A stretch of 64,000 nt of DNA from Rachycentron canadum. Lineage: Eukaryota > Chordata > Actinopteri > Carangiformes > Rachycentridae. Positions 28,476 to 41,028 of the stretch are shown in pieces. How positions within the stretch are numbered: position 1 is the first letter of the stretch; every line of letters begins with the position of its first letter. The translations under genes and the position numbers were made by a program. The notes under the pieces are model-generated. The model ran no database searches and had not been told where the DNA came from. It was given only the letters and a program-made list of their open reading frames with translations. The DNA lies in the NCBI GenBank assembly GCA_038496675.1, contig CM076656.1, positions 1,356,651-1,420,650 on the forward strand. Reading direction: 5' to 3'.

Positions 28476-31400
28476 GTGAGATGACTGGAACACACAGGAA
28501 GATCTCTAGAGTCTAGATGTTAAGTTAAAGTAGCAATACCACAATGTAGAAATTTGCAAAATGTTACTTGGATAACCAACAGGGCAAAGCGGGCAACCAC
28601 AGAAGCTCTGAATTCCCAAGGCCACCAAATGCCTCAGGTTTATTGCATATTATTTGGGTCTACAAAATGTGATAAATTTATTTGAAATGTGCACAGCTGT
28701 GATGGCTCCTGCCTCCACCATCCTCCATTTGCCAAAGTTAACATATTCAAATTGCTTTATTTTGTCAAAATCAAACATACTAAATTCTTTTATCATGGAA
28801 AACCTGGAAAATAACAAATATTCAAATATTCTTTTTATGCCTCAGCACCAGCAACAGCCGGGACCAGAGGTGTTGTTTGATGTTCTCATAATCTCAAGAT
28901 CTTAGTTACACCTTGAGGGAATTTCTTCGAATTTAGTGATGAATGAAGTGATTAGAATTCAATTGAAGGGTCACTGTGGCCTCACAAAACACAATTTTGG
29001 CCAAAACTCACAAATTCATACAGTAATTATGACAATTTAACACAAATGTCCAACGGGATTGATTGACAAAGGGATATAACCATGCAACAGTTATTCTAGT
29101 TTGATTTAAAATAGAATTATTGTCAATTGATTTCCTAACAGGAGACCAGTTGATTAATGAGCTCCGGGGCCCCTGGGCCCATTAATGAATAAAATTACAT
29201 AAGCATTAGCATCATAATACGCTCAAAGTATCAAAAGTGGAAATGCTTTGTTTAGGTCTAAAAGTTCATCATGCTGACTGTGTTTTTCTTTCCTCCTCAG
29301 TTCATCAGCCTCTCACAAAAGAATGCCACTCTCACGCAAATGAACCACAAGGTAATGACAGCACTTCAGACGGCTCATTTAGAAGTGTAAATGTTGCAGT
29401 GTGTGGTTATGTACTGTATGTGTGATTCCTCTGTCAGGTTTTGGACACAGGTTGGGTGGATCTCCTGGCTCCCAGTTTGGATCAGATCTTCAGTGTGTGT
29501 GCAGCCATGGAGAACTGGCTGCAAACAAACCTGAAACATGTCCTGGTGTTACACTGCAGGGTGAACTCCTCACACTGTTCTTTAAATTGATCCATGTGCT
29601 GTATGTGAGCATGTAAAGTTTATTTGTCCTGATTTTGTCTTCCACAGGGAGGTAAAGGGCGACTTGGAGTCCTGGTGGCTTCTTACATCCACTTCAGCAA
29701 CATGTCAGCCAGGTAACACTGATATCAGGGTGAATTTCTTCAAGTATTATATATTGTAAGATGGCGAAGAAGCACTTTCACTGTGTCTCTCTCACTATCA
29801 CCAAAAAATCCCCAAAGCTTGTGGGATTTATCCGACAGGCATAAATGTCTGCACAAAATTTAAAGGCAATCCAAGTGGTCAAACAAATGAGCATCCCAAG
29901 AGCTATGGCCCTGGTTTGGCTGAAATACTATAAATGGAGAATATAAGAAATATGAAATTAAAATATTAAAAATCCAGATAATAAAATATACATTAAAATA
30001 TGAAATTCAATTATGATTAAGAAAATAAAAAACAACAAATGAAGCCAAAGCAATGCCATCCTGGATAAAAGGTGAGAGCCAACTGAAGATATGACGTCAT
30101 GGTATAAGAAATAAAAGAAACCTCCGTGTGCCACCTCCCAACCGCTCATCTACTGCCATCAACAGGCCAAACGAAGAAGAACCTTCTCATGTTAAGTTCT
30201 GTCCAACAATGAACTTTTCAGCCTCTTGCCCAAATGTTTCGCTGAAGTAAAACTGTAAATAAATGACACGGTATTGACATTTACTGTTGGGCCTGTTTCC
30301 AGTTCAAAGAGCGCTGACAGAACAATAGACAGAGAAAACAAAGGCTGATCTATTGTACGTCTCCACCAAGCAAAGGGCGGCATCTCTGAAAGAAGAGACT
30401 TTGACTTTGAACTGGACTGTTATTTGATTTTCAGATAGTGATCCTGTTGCTGTCGGACACCAGTGAATTAATTTACTCTTAACTTACCTGTGTGCCGGAC
30501 CACAGGCCTGTAGATGACACAAAACATTGCTCATTTCAGTCCAAGGCATTTGTTTTAGTTTATGTTGTCACATAGACTTACTTCTTTTTTATAGTCTCTA
30601 TGTTGGCTATTAAAAGCACATCCTCCTGTCATGTCTAATAGTGGGGTGAAGTGAAAGGTCAGTTAGAAACAGGTTTGTCACTGACAGCTAAAAATGTGGA
30701 AAAGAGGAAGATTGATTTCCATACTGCTGGCGTGCACGTGGGTGCGTGCTCCTGGCCGAACATTTGACTCCCTGTTGAGAATGATCTGATTTTGTCCATT
30801 GTTCCCTTCTTGCAGTCGTATACTGTATGTGCCTGTTTGAGTGAGCGAGCACAGGTCTGCAAAAGTCTGTGAATGACTGTGAATCTGGTCCGATTGCTTC
30901 TAGTCAGTTCACTCAGATTTCAAAAGATGGTTGTATTGTTTTGTTCTGCAGATGGTTTTGTGTTTTTGGGTTGTCTGTCTGTCCATCCCAATCTTGTGAA
31001 CATCATATCTTACTAATGCCTTAAGGGGAACTTCTTCAAATTTGGAAAAAAAAAAAAAAGCTACATCCACACTGCGTTTTTATTTTAAAAGGCATCACTT
31101 CCGCTTTGTTTGAATCATGGAAACGATGACTTAGACATCCTTGGTTGTTTCCTGATTGGTGTTGCTGACCTTGTTGTCTTTGCTAGCAGCTGCTGTGCAG
31201 TTACATTTTTAATTTTAACACTACTGATAATATTTCTTCTGTTCCTTGTTTGTAGTATTTTGTGCAACTAATCAACTGCTGAGTAGACAATCTGCTTCCT
31301 GTTTTCATCAACTCATCCAAACTGTGTGTGATGGTCGTGTATGTGTGCATTGTCAGGTGTATTAGTATGGATTGTTTCAGATATGGAGCCAAAGTGGTCG

Positions 31401-34400
31401 TATGGATGTATAATTAGTGTGGTATTTAGTATTTATTTGAACTGATCAGAATTTTGTGGTCAGACGTCAAAGTTCAACATCACTGTGACCTCACAAAACA
31501 CAAAACTCACAAATTCATACACTGATTATGACACAATGTCACTGAAATGTCTATGAGGATAAAATAATGTGATGACATTTTTTATACAAAAGGTCAAATG
31601 TCAACTTAACTGTGACACATAATGTTCAACAAAACCATTTCTGGATATTATTCAATGCTGAAACTTGGAGGATACAGCCACAAGCCGGTAATTCCAGTTT
31701 GTTTAAGTTTTATTGTTTCTTGTCTCTGAGGTTTCTGCCCCCGCCCCACCAATAAAAGGCAATCTGTGTGTTTTGCAATTTCACAAAATTATGGACCCTT
31801 TTACTCCGGATAAATCAGAATAAACTCAGCAATTTTCATAGGGATTATTTATTCAATAGAAAGTAATCTGGGGACATGATTCTGAAAAGGGACACAACTG
31901 TTGGATATTTTTAATCCCTTAAAGTGGATTTTACACATCAGAGTCTGTTTACTGGTCTTTGGGAGCAGCACTGCATGTGGGAAAAGATGCATGAAGCCTT
32001 TTGTGGCTCCAGAGGGAGCAATGTAAAGTCTGATAAATATCTAGAGTCAACATCAGGCGGGTCTGGAGGCAGTGTTATCAGCTTGTACCAGCTTTTCATT
32101 GAAGCTGCAGGGTGAAGGAATTTATACACATTTCCCCAAAATTCAAAGTAAAGTTTTTCAGCATTTTTTGCCCATGTTTAGTAGCTGTTGATCATATCAC
32201 AGCATTTTCATCAGCAAAGTTTTTACCCACCCTATAGGTGACAGTTCAGATGTTTCACTGCTGAGTGCCACAGTGACAGTTTTGCATTTACTTTCATTGA
32301 ACTGGGGCAAAATCTCAGCGACCTCAGAGATCAAAGTGTCTGCAGGTCTGGATCCAACCACAGGCAACTGAGGAAATATATGTTTTGTAATGTGGGAGTA
32401 ATGGAGGTGGTGTGACATGCAGCACCGTCTGAACATGCACCTCTCCCTCAGTGCAGGCCTTTCTCTCGACCACTTTGCCATGAGGAGGTTCTACAATGAC
32501 AAGCTGTCGGCTCTGATGACCCCCTCACAGAAACGGTAAGAACAGGCTTGATTGAGCAGAATCGCTACAGGTCAAAAGTCAACAGCAGCTTAACCTTCAG
32601 AGTCTGATCTACGATGTAGACCGAGGGATCTGCTGTGACAGCTGACCTCAGACCGCAAGGTCACTAATCATCTGATTTATCCTCTAGTGAAATGGTTACT
32701 GCCAGAAAGCTGCTCGAAAGAGTGTGACTCACCCAGTTATATACCTGCAGTGGATAAATTAAAAAAATGAAGACACCTCTCTCTGCTCTCCAGGTATGTT
32801 TGGATACTGGGGAGCATGTTAAAAGGAGGACTGAGGATGTCTCCCTCTCCGTCTTTCCTCCTCTGTGTCGTTCTTCACGGTCTTCCCAAAATAAGACCTG
32901 ATGGAGGTAAGATGTCTGATGAGAGTGAGAGGGAAATAAGTGGTTAAACAGCAGCAGTGAACATAAAACAACAGATTAACTGTGTCATCATTACAATGAC
33001 CATATTCTCTGTCTGTATTTTACTGACTAGACCTGTTTGGCTTTAATTTTTGTATTTAGTTTTTTGGAAACTGTGGCAGTGCAGTGGTCACCACTGTCGC
33101 CTCGGTTCTCAGTACATCCTCCCACAGTAGAAAAGACTTGCAGGACCTTAATTAAGTCAGTTAATTGCTGACTCTAACAGACGCTCGTGGGTGTGAAAGT
33201 AAGCAGAGTTGAGTTAACTTATTTAGCCCAGTATCACAGATCTGCATCAAACCAGCAGATATGCAAGTTGGCCACTTGTTTCATTAGATGCTGAAATTTG
33301 GTTGAAGTCAAAGACCAAAATTCAATGTCAGGACAATGTTTAAAGCCAATGTCAGTCTGATGTAGAATAACAACAGCTGACGTTGATAGATTGTTTGCTT
33401 TAAGTTGTGTCGTTGAGTAACCATACGTCCAATGTCCTCTAAATGTCTCACGCCAACACCATGTATGTATGAAATGACAACACCATATGCTAAATGTCAC
33501 AATGTCAACAATCCAACATAGGGTTATAATGTCAACCCGATTTTTGTCTCTAACCAGTGTTAAAATCCAGAGTTAATTGTCTTTCTGATGTTATGTTAAA
33601 ATGTAGTGGGACATCCTCTCCAGTGTAGGACACCCTCTGTCCTTAGATGATTGATGTGGACAACAAAAAGCTCAATGACACAAACCCTTTAACAGCAAAA
33701 AACATCTCAAGTCTGTCAAGTGTCAAGTCATTTAAGGAAAGTCTGAGTCATGAGAGAAGTCAAACTGCAAGTGATGACACAAGTTTTTCAGGTCATTGAA
33801 TGTTACTTAAGGGTTTTACATAGTCAAGGCTTGATATTTGAAGGTACCTGGTCTTAGAAGCTCGGTCAGTTTGTGTTTATTATGTCGTCTTCTTCTCAGG
33901 ATGTTGTCTCTTCCTGAGAGTCTACCAGAGCCTGCAAGCTGTCTGCACATCAGCAGTTTAGTAAGAGCTACAGTCCATCGCCACATGACCATCTCTGAAC
34001 ATACAACACAGGATGTAGCAGCTAACGTGTGCTTCTCTCCATCACAGCCACGTTACTGCACAGACAGACCGGCTCTACTTTGTGCTGCAGCCGGCTCAGC
34101 TGCTCAAAGGAGACATCATGGTGGGTGGAAATGACTTCATTGTGTTCATTAAATCATTCAGCGGTTGACATTACTATCATTCTAGGGAACCAATGGGGGG
34201 CAACATAGGAGCTCAACTTGAAGTAGAACTATTTCTTCTTTTTGTGAATATGAATACATTATTTTTCATTTTTTAATTTAAGTTAAACTAAATACAGATT
34301 TATTTTTATGTTCCAATTTAATTTAATACAAATAAACACTATGTACACAAATGTCATATCTTATATTTTTATATATTCAGTTGACCTGATATGACTAAAA

Positions 34401-37400
34401 CACAAGTTTATTAAGTTAATTAATAACAAACTGTACATTTGATTGTTTGTTTGAGTTTTCCAACTCAATAACCCTGATGGCTTCCATGACAAATCATAAC
34501 TTCCATAAATTAAGTGATCACATTGGCTCACCAAAATAAAAACCTCCACATTAAAAAGCCAAATCATCACATCAGCATTAGATGACCAGAAATTCAATTG
34601 TCAGATAAATGTCAGTAAACAATGAAAGATCACCAAATATACACAGATGTTAATGTATATTTGTAAATCTAATTTTACATATGATTCTCATCGAATTGAG
34701 TTTTGATCAGTAATCATTTGTGATGAGGTAAAGTTCAAAAGATAATACTTTTGCACATTGAAGTGAGGTGGTTTGAGACCATCGTCTTGATTTGTTCAGG
34801 GATAGTGAGCGTGTTGCTCCATGTGTTCAGTGCACAAAAATTCAAGGCAGAGAGAACTCAAGGGAAGTTCAGAGTAAAACTGCAGGACTTAAAGCATAAG
34901 AGAGTTAATATAGTTAGTTTGTCCATTAGGGGCTTTATGCAAGAAAGGGTGTTTATCACACCTCCACATCAGCAGAAGAACAAGCTACTTAGTTACACAG
35001 CATAGAGTGGTGAGCATCAAAGGGATCACCGGTAATGAATCTGAGAGCAGACCGATAAACTGAGCCTGGAGGTCTGACAGTGGAAGCTGCACGTATTTAT
35101 CTGGATCTGACAAAGAAAGTCTGCTACAGTCTGTACCATACAATGAGAAGCGAAGCTGGATATTGGAGTATTTGGTGCAGTTCGGTGATGACATGTTTAA
35201 ATGTAAATGATTCATCAAGTCAAACACTCAGGTATTATGACTCTTGTGCAGCCTCTGAAAATCAATTTCTCTTAAGAAAGCATGGCGCTAAAAGAGTGTT
35301 TCAGGTTCTCAATAGCAATATTTAATTTAATTTATTATTTGTATTATTGTAAAATGGAAATTATTTTGAAAAGGTGAAAATAAAGTGATAGAGTTCTTTA
35401 TTCTATTCTAACATTTGATATGTTGCAAAGTGCTATAAATATGAATCATGTCTTCTGACTGTAGGTGGTGTGTTATGATAAAAACACCCGCTCATCCAGT
35501 CGGCAGGTCGTTTTCCGCCTCCAGTTTCACACCGGCCTTGTGCACGGACACACCCTCACTTTCCAGAAGGCAGACCTCGACTGTGCCATTGAAGGTACTC
35601 TCACACCCACACACACTATCACACGCTCCTCCGCTCTATCAGTCTTAATCTGTGACTGATAAACCCTGCAGTCTCTGCCCCTTCCTTTCTGCCAATGTAA
35701 ACACCTGGACTGAGCTGACCTTGGACCCTGTATCAGCCGGGCAGGTGTGAATTACTCATGAGAACAAGGTCCGGTAAAGTTACCTGTTCAGGTGTCTGAT
35801 CTCTGTTTTATGTAATGTTCCAGATCCTCGGTTCCCAGAAGATGGAAAAGTGGAGCTGCTGTTTTCTGGAAGTCCTGAAAAAATCATAGGTAAACTAACT
35901 CTCACACAAGAGGATTTTCTTCTCTTTTAATTTAGAAACTTTATTTCTGTGAAGTGGTACATATGTACACAAATGTATGTATCTGGTGTTTTTCCAAACC
36001 TTTATCCAGAATATGCAAGTTTTCACAATTATTTTATTATTAATTCAAGGAAAATGAAATATTAAAGATATTTTACATTTTCCCTGTGTTTTATCTGATG
36101 TGTTGATAAACATGAGAAGAAGAAGAAGACATATTTGTGGTTTTAAGAAGCAACAACCATCGCCGTGTAGTTTTACATCTCCTCTCTCAGGCTTCTTTCT
36201 GAAGCTTCAGTAATGACAGGTCAGTCAGACAATCAGAGGAGAGGATCCAAGCTTCTTGCCTGCAAAGGTTGGGTCCAGGTTGGGCAGGGCTTGGGGGTGT
36301 GGCTAAGAGCGGTGACTGCTTTGTTGTGACATCACAAAGGTCCAGAAGTCCTGACGGCTGGTTTTAAGGCTCAGTTTCTGAATACAGGCTGTGAGCATTT
36401 CTCTGTGACTGAGACCTTTGATACTTTAACTGTATTAATATAGAACCTAGACCTGATTTATAATCAAAGACCACATGGAGGTCTACCTTTAGACTGTATG
36501 GACCTTTAACATCTACCTTTAGACTGTATGGACCTTTAACATCTACCTTTAGACCACATGGACCTTTAACATCTACCTTTAGACCACATGGACCTTTAAC
36601 ATCTACCTTTAGACCGTAAGGACCTTTAACATCTACCTTTAGACCGTATGGACCCTTAACATCTACCAAACACTCACCCAGCTGGGGGCAGTGTTGGACA
36701 CCAGGAAAAGACCGGCCTCCACACTACAGCCACACTCCTCGCCTCTCAACAGGAAGCAATATGAGCAGCTATCACACACACACATCTGGCAGGAATTCAG
36801 ATTACAGATACTGTACACGGGGGAGAACACGCACACATAGGCGGGGAAAACCAGCTCACACAAACACACATTCAGACGCACACACACACACATGCTGACG
36901 GACAGGTAGAAGCAAAGACTCAAAATAGGATTGAAACCAAATATGACGTAAAATTTGGTGTGTATATAGATGTGTGTGATGTGTGTGTGTGTGTGTATCT
37001 TGTTGTTGTTTAACTGACCAGCACTGCTGGTGTGTGTCTGCTGGTCATTTCCATGTGCAGGCAGAGAGCTGTGGCACAACGGCGCCTCTGTGACAGTGGA
37101 CTATGACACCTTGGACCCTTTAGTGAGACGGGACTCTTTCCAAGAAACGTCTCCTCTTGACACAGGTAAGAAGCATTTTCATGATTTAAACCAGGAGTTC
37201 TTCCCTTTTTTAACACCTTCTCTACATTTCTTTGACTTTCTTTTCCTGTTTTCCCAACTTAATTAATAGACAATCTCTGCGCTGCTCTAACGTAACAGTT
37301 ACCTTTAGTCACCTTTAGTCACCTCTAGTTACCTTTGTTCTGAAAACTGGAACGCCACAATCCAGACCTGCTTAGTTCACTCTTATGATCTGTTTTTGGG

Positions 37401-40257
37401 TCTGTTCACCTCCCTCATGTCTCATGTACACTTCACATGCTGGTGACCTGCTGGTAATTTTCCAAACTATGCTGCACAGCTTCAGAGATGTTCATGTATT
37501 TTTCCTGCCTTCCACAGAGCTTTTGGTTTCCAGATTGCAGCAGTTATTCATGTATATACAGATATTGTTTTAATATTTCAAAACTTTAAGGCCAAGTTAA
37601 ATGTTTGACCATGAGATGCGGCTCAGAGCTCTGGAAGTTCTTCAGTATGTGGAGCTTGAGGAAAGTTTTTTTTTTTTTTTTTTTTTTAAAAACTATAGAA
37701 CTGATGCTTTAGAAGAAAAAATACACAACTGATTTGTTGCGTTTTTCATTTTTCATCATGCGACAACAAGTTGCATATTTCTAAAGCCCTGAACTCTTTG
37801 ACTTATTAACAACAACAAACCAAAGAATTACTGAATATTTGAACATGAGTAAAAACATACTGCCTCAGTGGAACTGGAACTGATTTCTTTGGGATTTGGC
37901 CTCTGTAGTAAGTTTGACAAATCAACTACAGCATTGTCTTCAAAATGGTTTGAATGTAAAGTATGCATGAATTCTAATAACACACATCTTATCATAGGCA
38001 CCTTTTGAGGCACTCGAGGACCCCTTAAAAAGATAAAATGCAGGCACGAGGCGTTAAATACAAAAATTTATTCGAATAAAATATAATTGTGTAGAATAAA
38101 TATAAATATTGTGTTGGAGCTGAACAGAATGAGTAAGTTTGAAGAGGTGTTTTTAGGAAGTGAATCAAAGTTACAGATTTATTGTGGAGGTGAGTTTTGG
38201 ACTTGAAGGGCATTCGGCCTTTAAAAAATATGTTATGTATGGATAAATAAGACCATGTTCAGTAGTGGCCTAAAGGTCAGCGAAGCATGTGAGTGTTGGG
38301 TCACCCTGGACCAGCAGGATAAATCTCCTTCCTCAATACCTACTGAGTTGCCCTTGGGTGAGGCAGTTGACCCTGAACTGCTCCAGTGCTGCTGCTCAGC
38401 AACCAGCAGCTCAGACTGTTGTTGTACTGAGCCACTTCCCATGGGTCAAAGGCTGCAACAGCGAGAGTGTGACCAAGGTCAACCTGAAATTAAAGAAATT
38501 CTAAATCCATGAATGAATAAATAAAAGCAGACTAAAAAAGGGTTTAATATTAGTGCTAAACACAGAGGATTGAATCAACTCTGCAGCTTTTTAGCCTCTT
38601 TTTTCAACACATTTCCTCCACTGTTTAGTCTCTCATCAGCAGCTGTTAATAAGTCCACTGTCTGCAACCTCCTCAGCACCACGCGGTGGACAGACACACA
38701 GACACAGAGGCTAAACGGCGGTGGATTGGCTGTGGTCAGACTTGTGGGTAATTGTCTGGTCATCAATGCAACAGCTTACAACTGTTGCGGTCACAAAGGC
38801 CTCTTTGGCGTTCCAGGGAAACGGGTGTAACAACAATCCTCCAGACAGCGGCCAGACCAGACCTGTGTGTTTGGAGGCGGCTGTTTTTCAATTTAGTTAA
38901 AATAACCATTCACACACACACACACACACACACACAGAAAAAACATCCAACACAAAACACACACACACGAAACCAGACAGCTGAAACAATCACCTTCAAC
39001 TGGTGGTTGAGGTTTCAGTTCCAGCTGTTTTATGCCTTTTTGCTAAATCTGCTCCGGCCAGCCATGTAATTTAGATAGACCGATCATTGGGGGAGAAATG
39101 CGGAAACCTAGCATGTAAACACACACACACACTCAGATAAATGCAAATGCACATGGCCATTACATTTAACCACCAGCACACACGCATGCACACGAGCATA
39201 ATGAGGGTGCCAGCCAGTTAGCAACGCAGCCAGTCGCAAGAATGTTGTTTTCAACCACAGGTGGTTCTACTTTACCCTCACACCCCTCCCCTATCACTCC
39301 ATCTCTACATCTTCTCTTACTCTCTCCCTTTCTTCTCTTCTTCTTTATCTCCTCTTCTCTGTCTCTCTCTCCGTCCATGTGTGTTGCTCTCAGGTTCAAG
39401 TTGCAGGTTGCAGTTGTCCCATATGTCCCCATCCCCCTCCTGCATACAAGTCCCTCCAGAGCCCGCCCCCATGTTTACATTCCCCTCTCCATATTTGGCC
39501 AGCTCAAGGTCCTTGTGCTTTGTGTATTTTTGCTTGAAAGTGCATTATGTGTGCAGCACAAACTCCTCCACCTGTGTGTGTGTGTGTATTTTTGTGTGTA
39601 TATATGTGCTTGCAAGCCTAGTGAATGATCCACCCTTCAGTTTCCGTCTACTGTTTCCCCTTCTTTGACATGAAAATGCATGAGTGCACACTCTCTCTAA
39701 ACAGCCTTACCTACCTGTGTCGCCTCCGGACAGGATGCAGGGGGGGGGATAAGGGGGGAGGCAAAGCAAACGAAGGAAAAGGCTGATTTCTTGGTGGTGG
39801 TGAAGGCGGGGATTCGTAGTGCAGGGGACGGAGCAGGCGAGGAAGGAGTGCAGGAGTGACATGAGGGGAGAGAGAGAGTAGGAGGTAGGGAGTGAGGGAC
39901 GGGAAGGGGAGACTCGAGGAGGGGGGTGTTAGCACCTTAAGAGAAAGAAAGCTCTCTGCTTGTCTTCCTGTGGCAGCCTGAGAGACAGAGAGGACGACAG
40001 CACAGGAGGGAGGAAAAAGGAGAGACGTCCACCAGAGCTGGTCTGAACCCTTTCAGTCTCTCTCCTCATCCTTCTCATTCAGTCCTCGTCCCTGCCTCTC
40101 CTTCCTCTCTGCTCCTCATCTGTTTCTCTTTTCCTCTTCCTGCAACTGCAAAGGGCGAGCTTTTGCATCCTGTTTCTAATCTGCAGAGGGAACAGTGAAA
40201 GTTTGTCCCCGGCTGCCGGTAAAGTATACTGCTTTTTGATACTAGTTTGTCATGGAA

Positions 40258-40291
<34 letters not shown>

Positions 40292-40945
40292 TCTATTAGA
40301 CCAGCTGTGAGGTTTTACCATACGTGTCTGGTATTTGTTTTAGTTTTATTGCCTCTCTGGACTTAAGAGGCTGCGCTCATACAGCTCTGGTATGCACTGT
40401 ATGTAGTGTTACAGCCACTGTACTGTGCAGTCTTATCTGATCTGAGTGTAACACAAGAGAAGTCACCCTTTTTGTCAGAGGATGTTTCTGTCTAGTGCGT
40501 TTTAGACACTCACTTCCCTGGGTCATTGTGTAGCTTCCAGAAAAAGTTCAGAACCTAAATATCTTTAGTTCATGAAAAAAAACAGGCTGTGAAGCTAGAA
40601 CAAGAAAGTGCGTTGCATAATATTGCAAGAAAAAAAACACACAAATGATGACTTAATTATTAAAATAGTTAATTTTCTATTGATCAACTCATTGATTAAG
40701 TAATTTAATCGCTGCAGCACTTTCCAATATGTTACAATACATACTCTTAAATCTGTTTTTGTGTGTGTGCATGAGATCAGCTCTGACCTCAGGTAGACGT
40801 CCATGACAGACACTTTGTTTGTGTGACACACACTTAAATAAACATGTACAGGCACACACACACATATGTATCCGTCAGCCGAGACAAAGGGGCTCTGTGT
40901 TATCTACATAGAGTGTGTCTGGAGTGATGGCTGTGGTCCAACAGG

Positions 40946-41028
<83 letters not shown>

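Noticed and set aside
36364..36669. Minus-strand frame with a repeated VDVKGPYGLK decapeptide
   Set aside because: It is the translation of a 30-bp minisatellite inside a MITE-like repeat; the same decapeptide occurs at 49.2 kb for the same reason.
39242..39668. Two overlapping + strand frames of about 130 codons
   Set aside because: Ser/Leu/Pro-rich translation of a pyrimidine-rich tract without similarity to any family.
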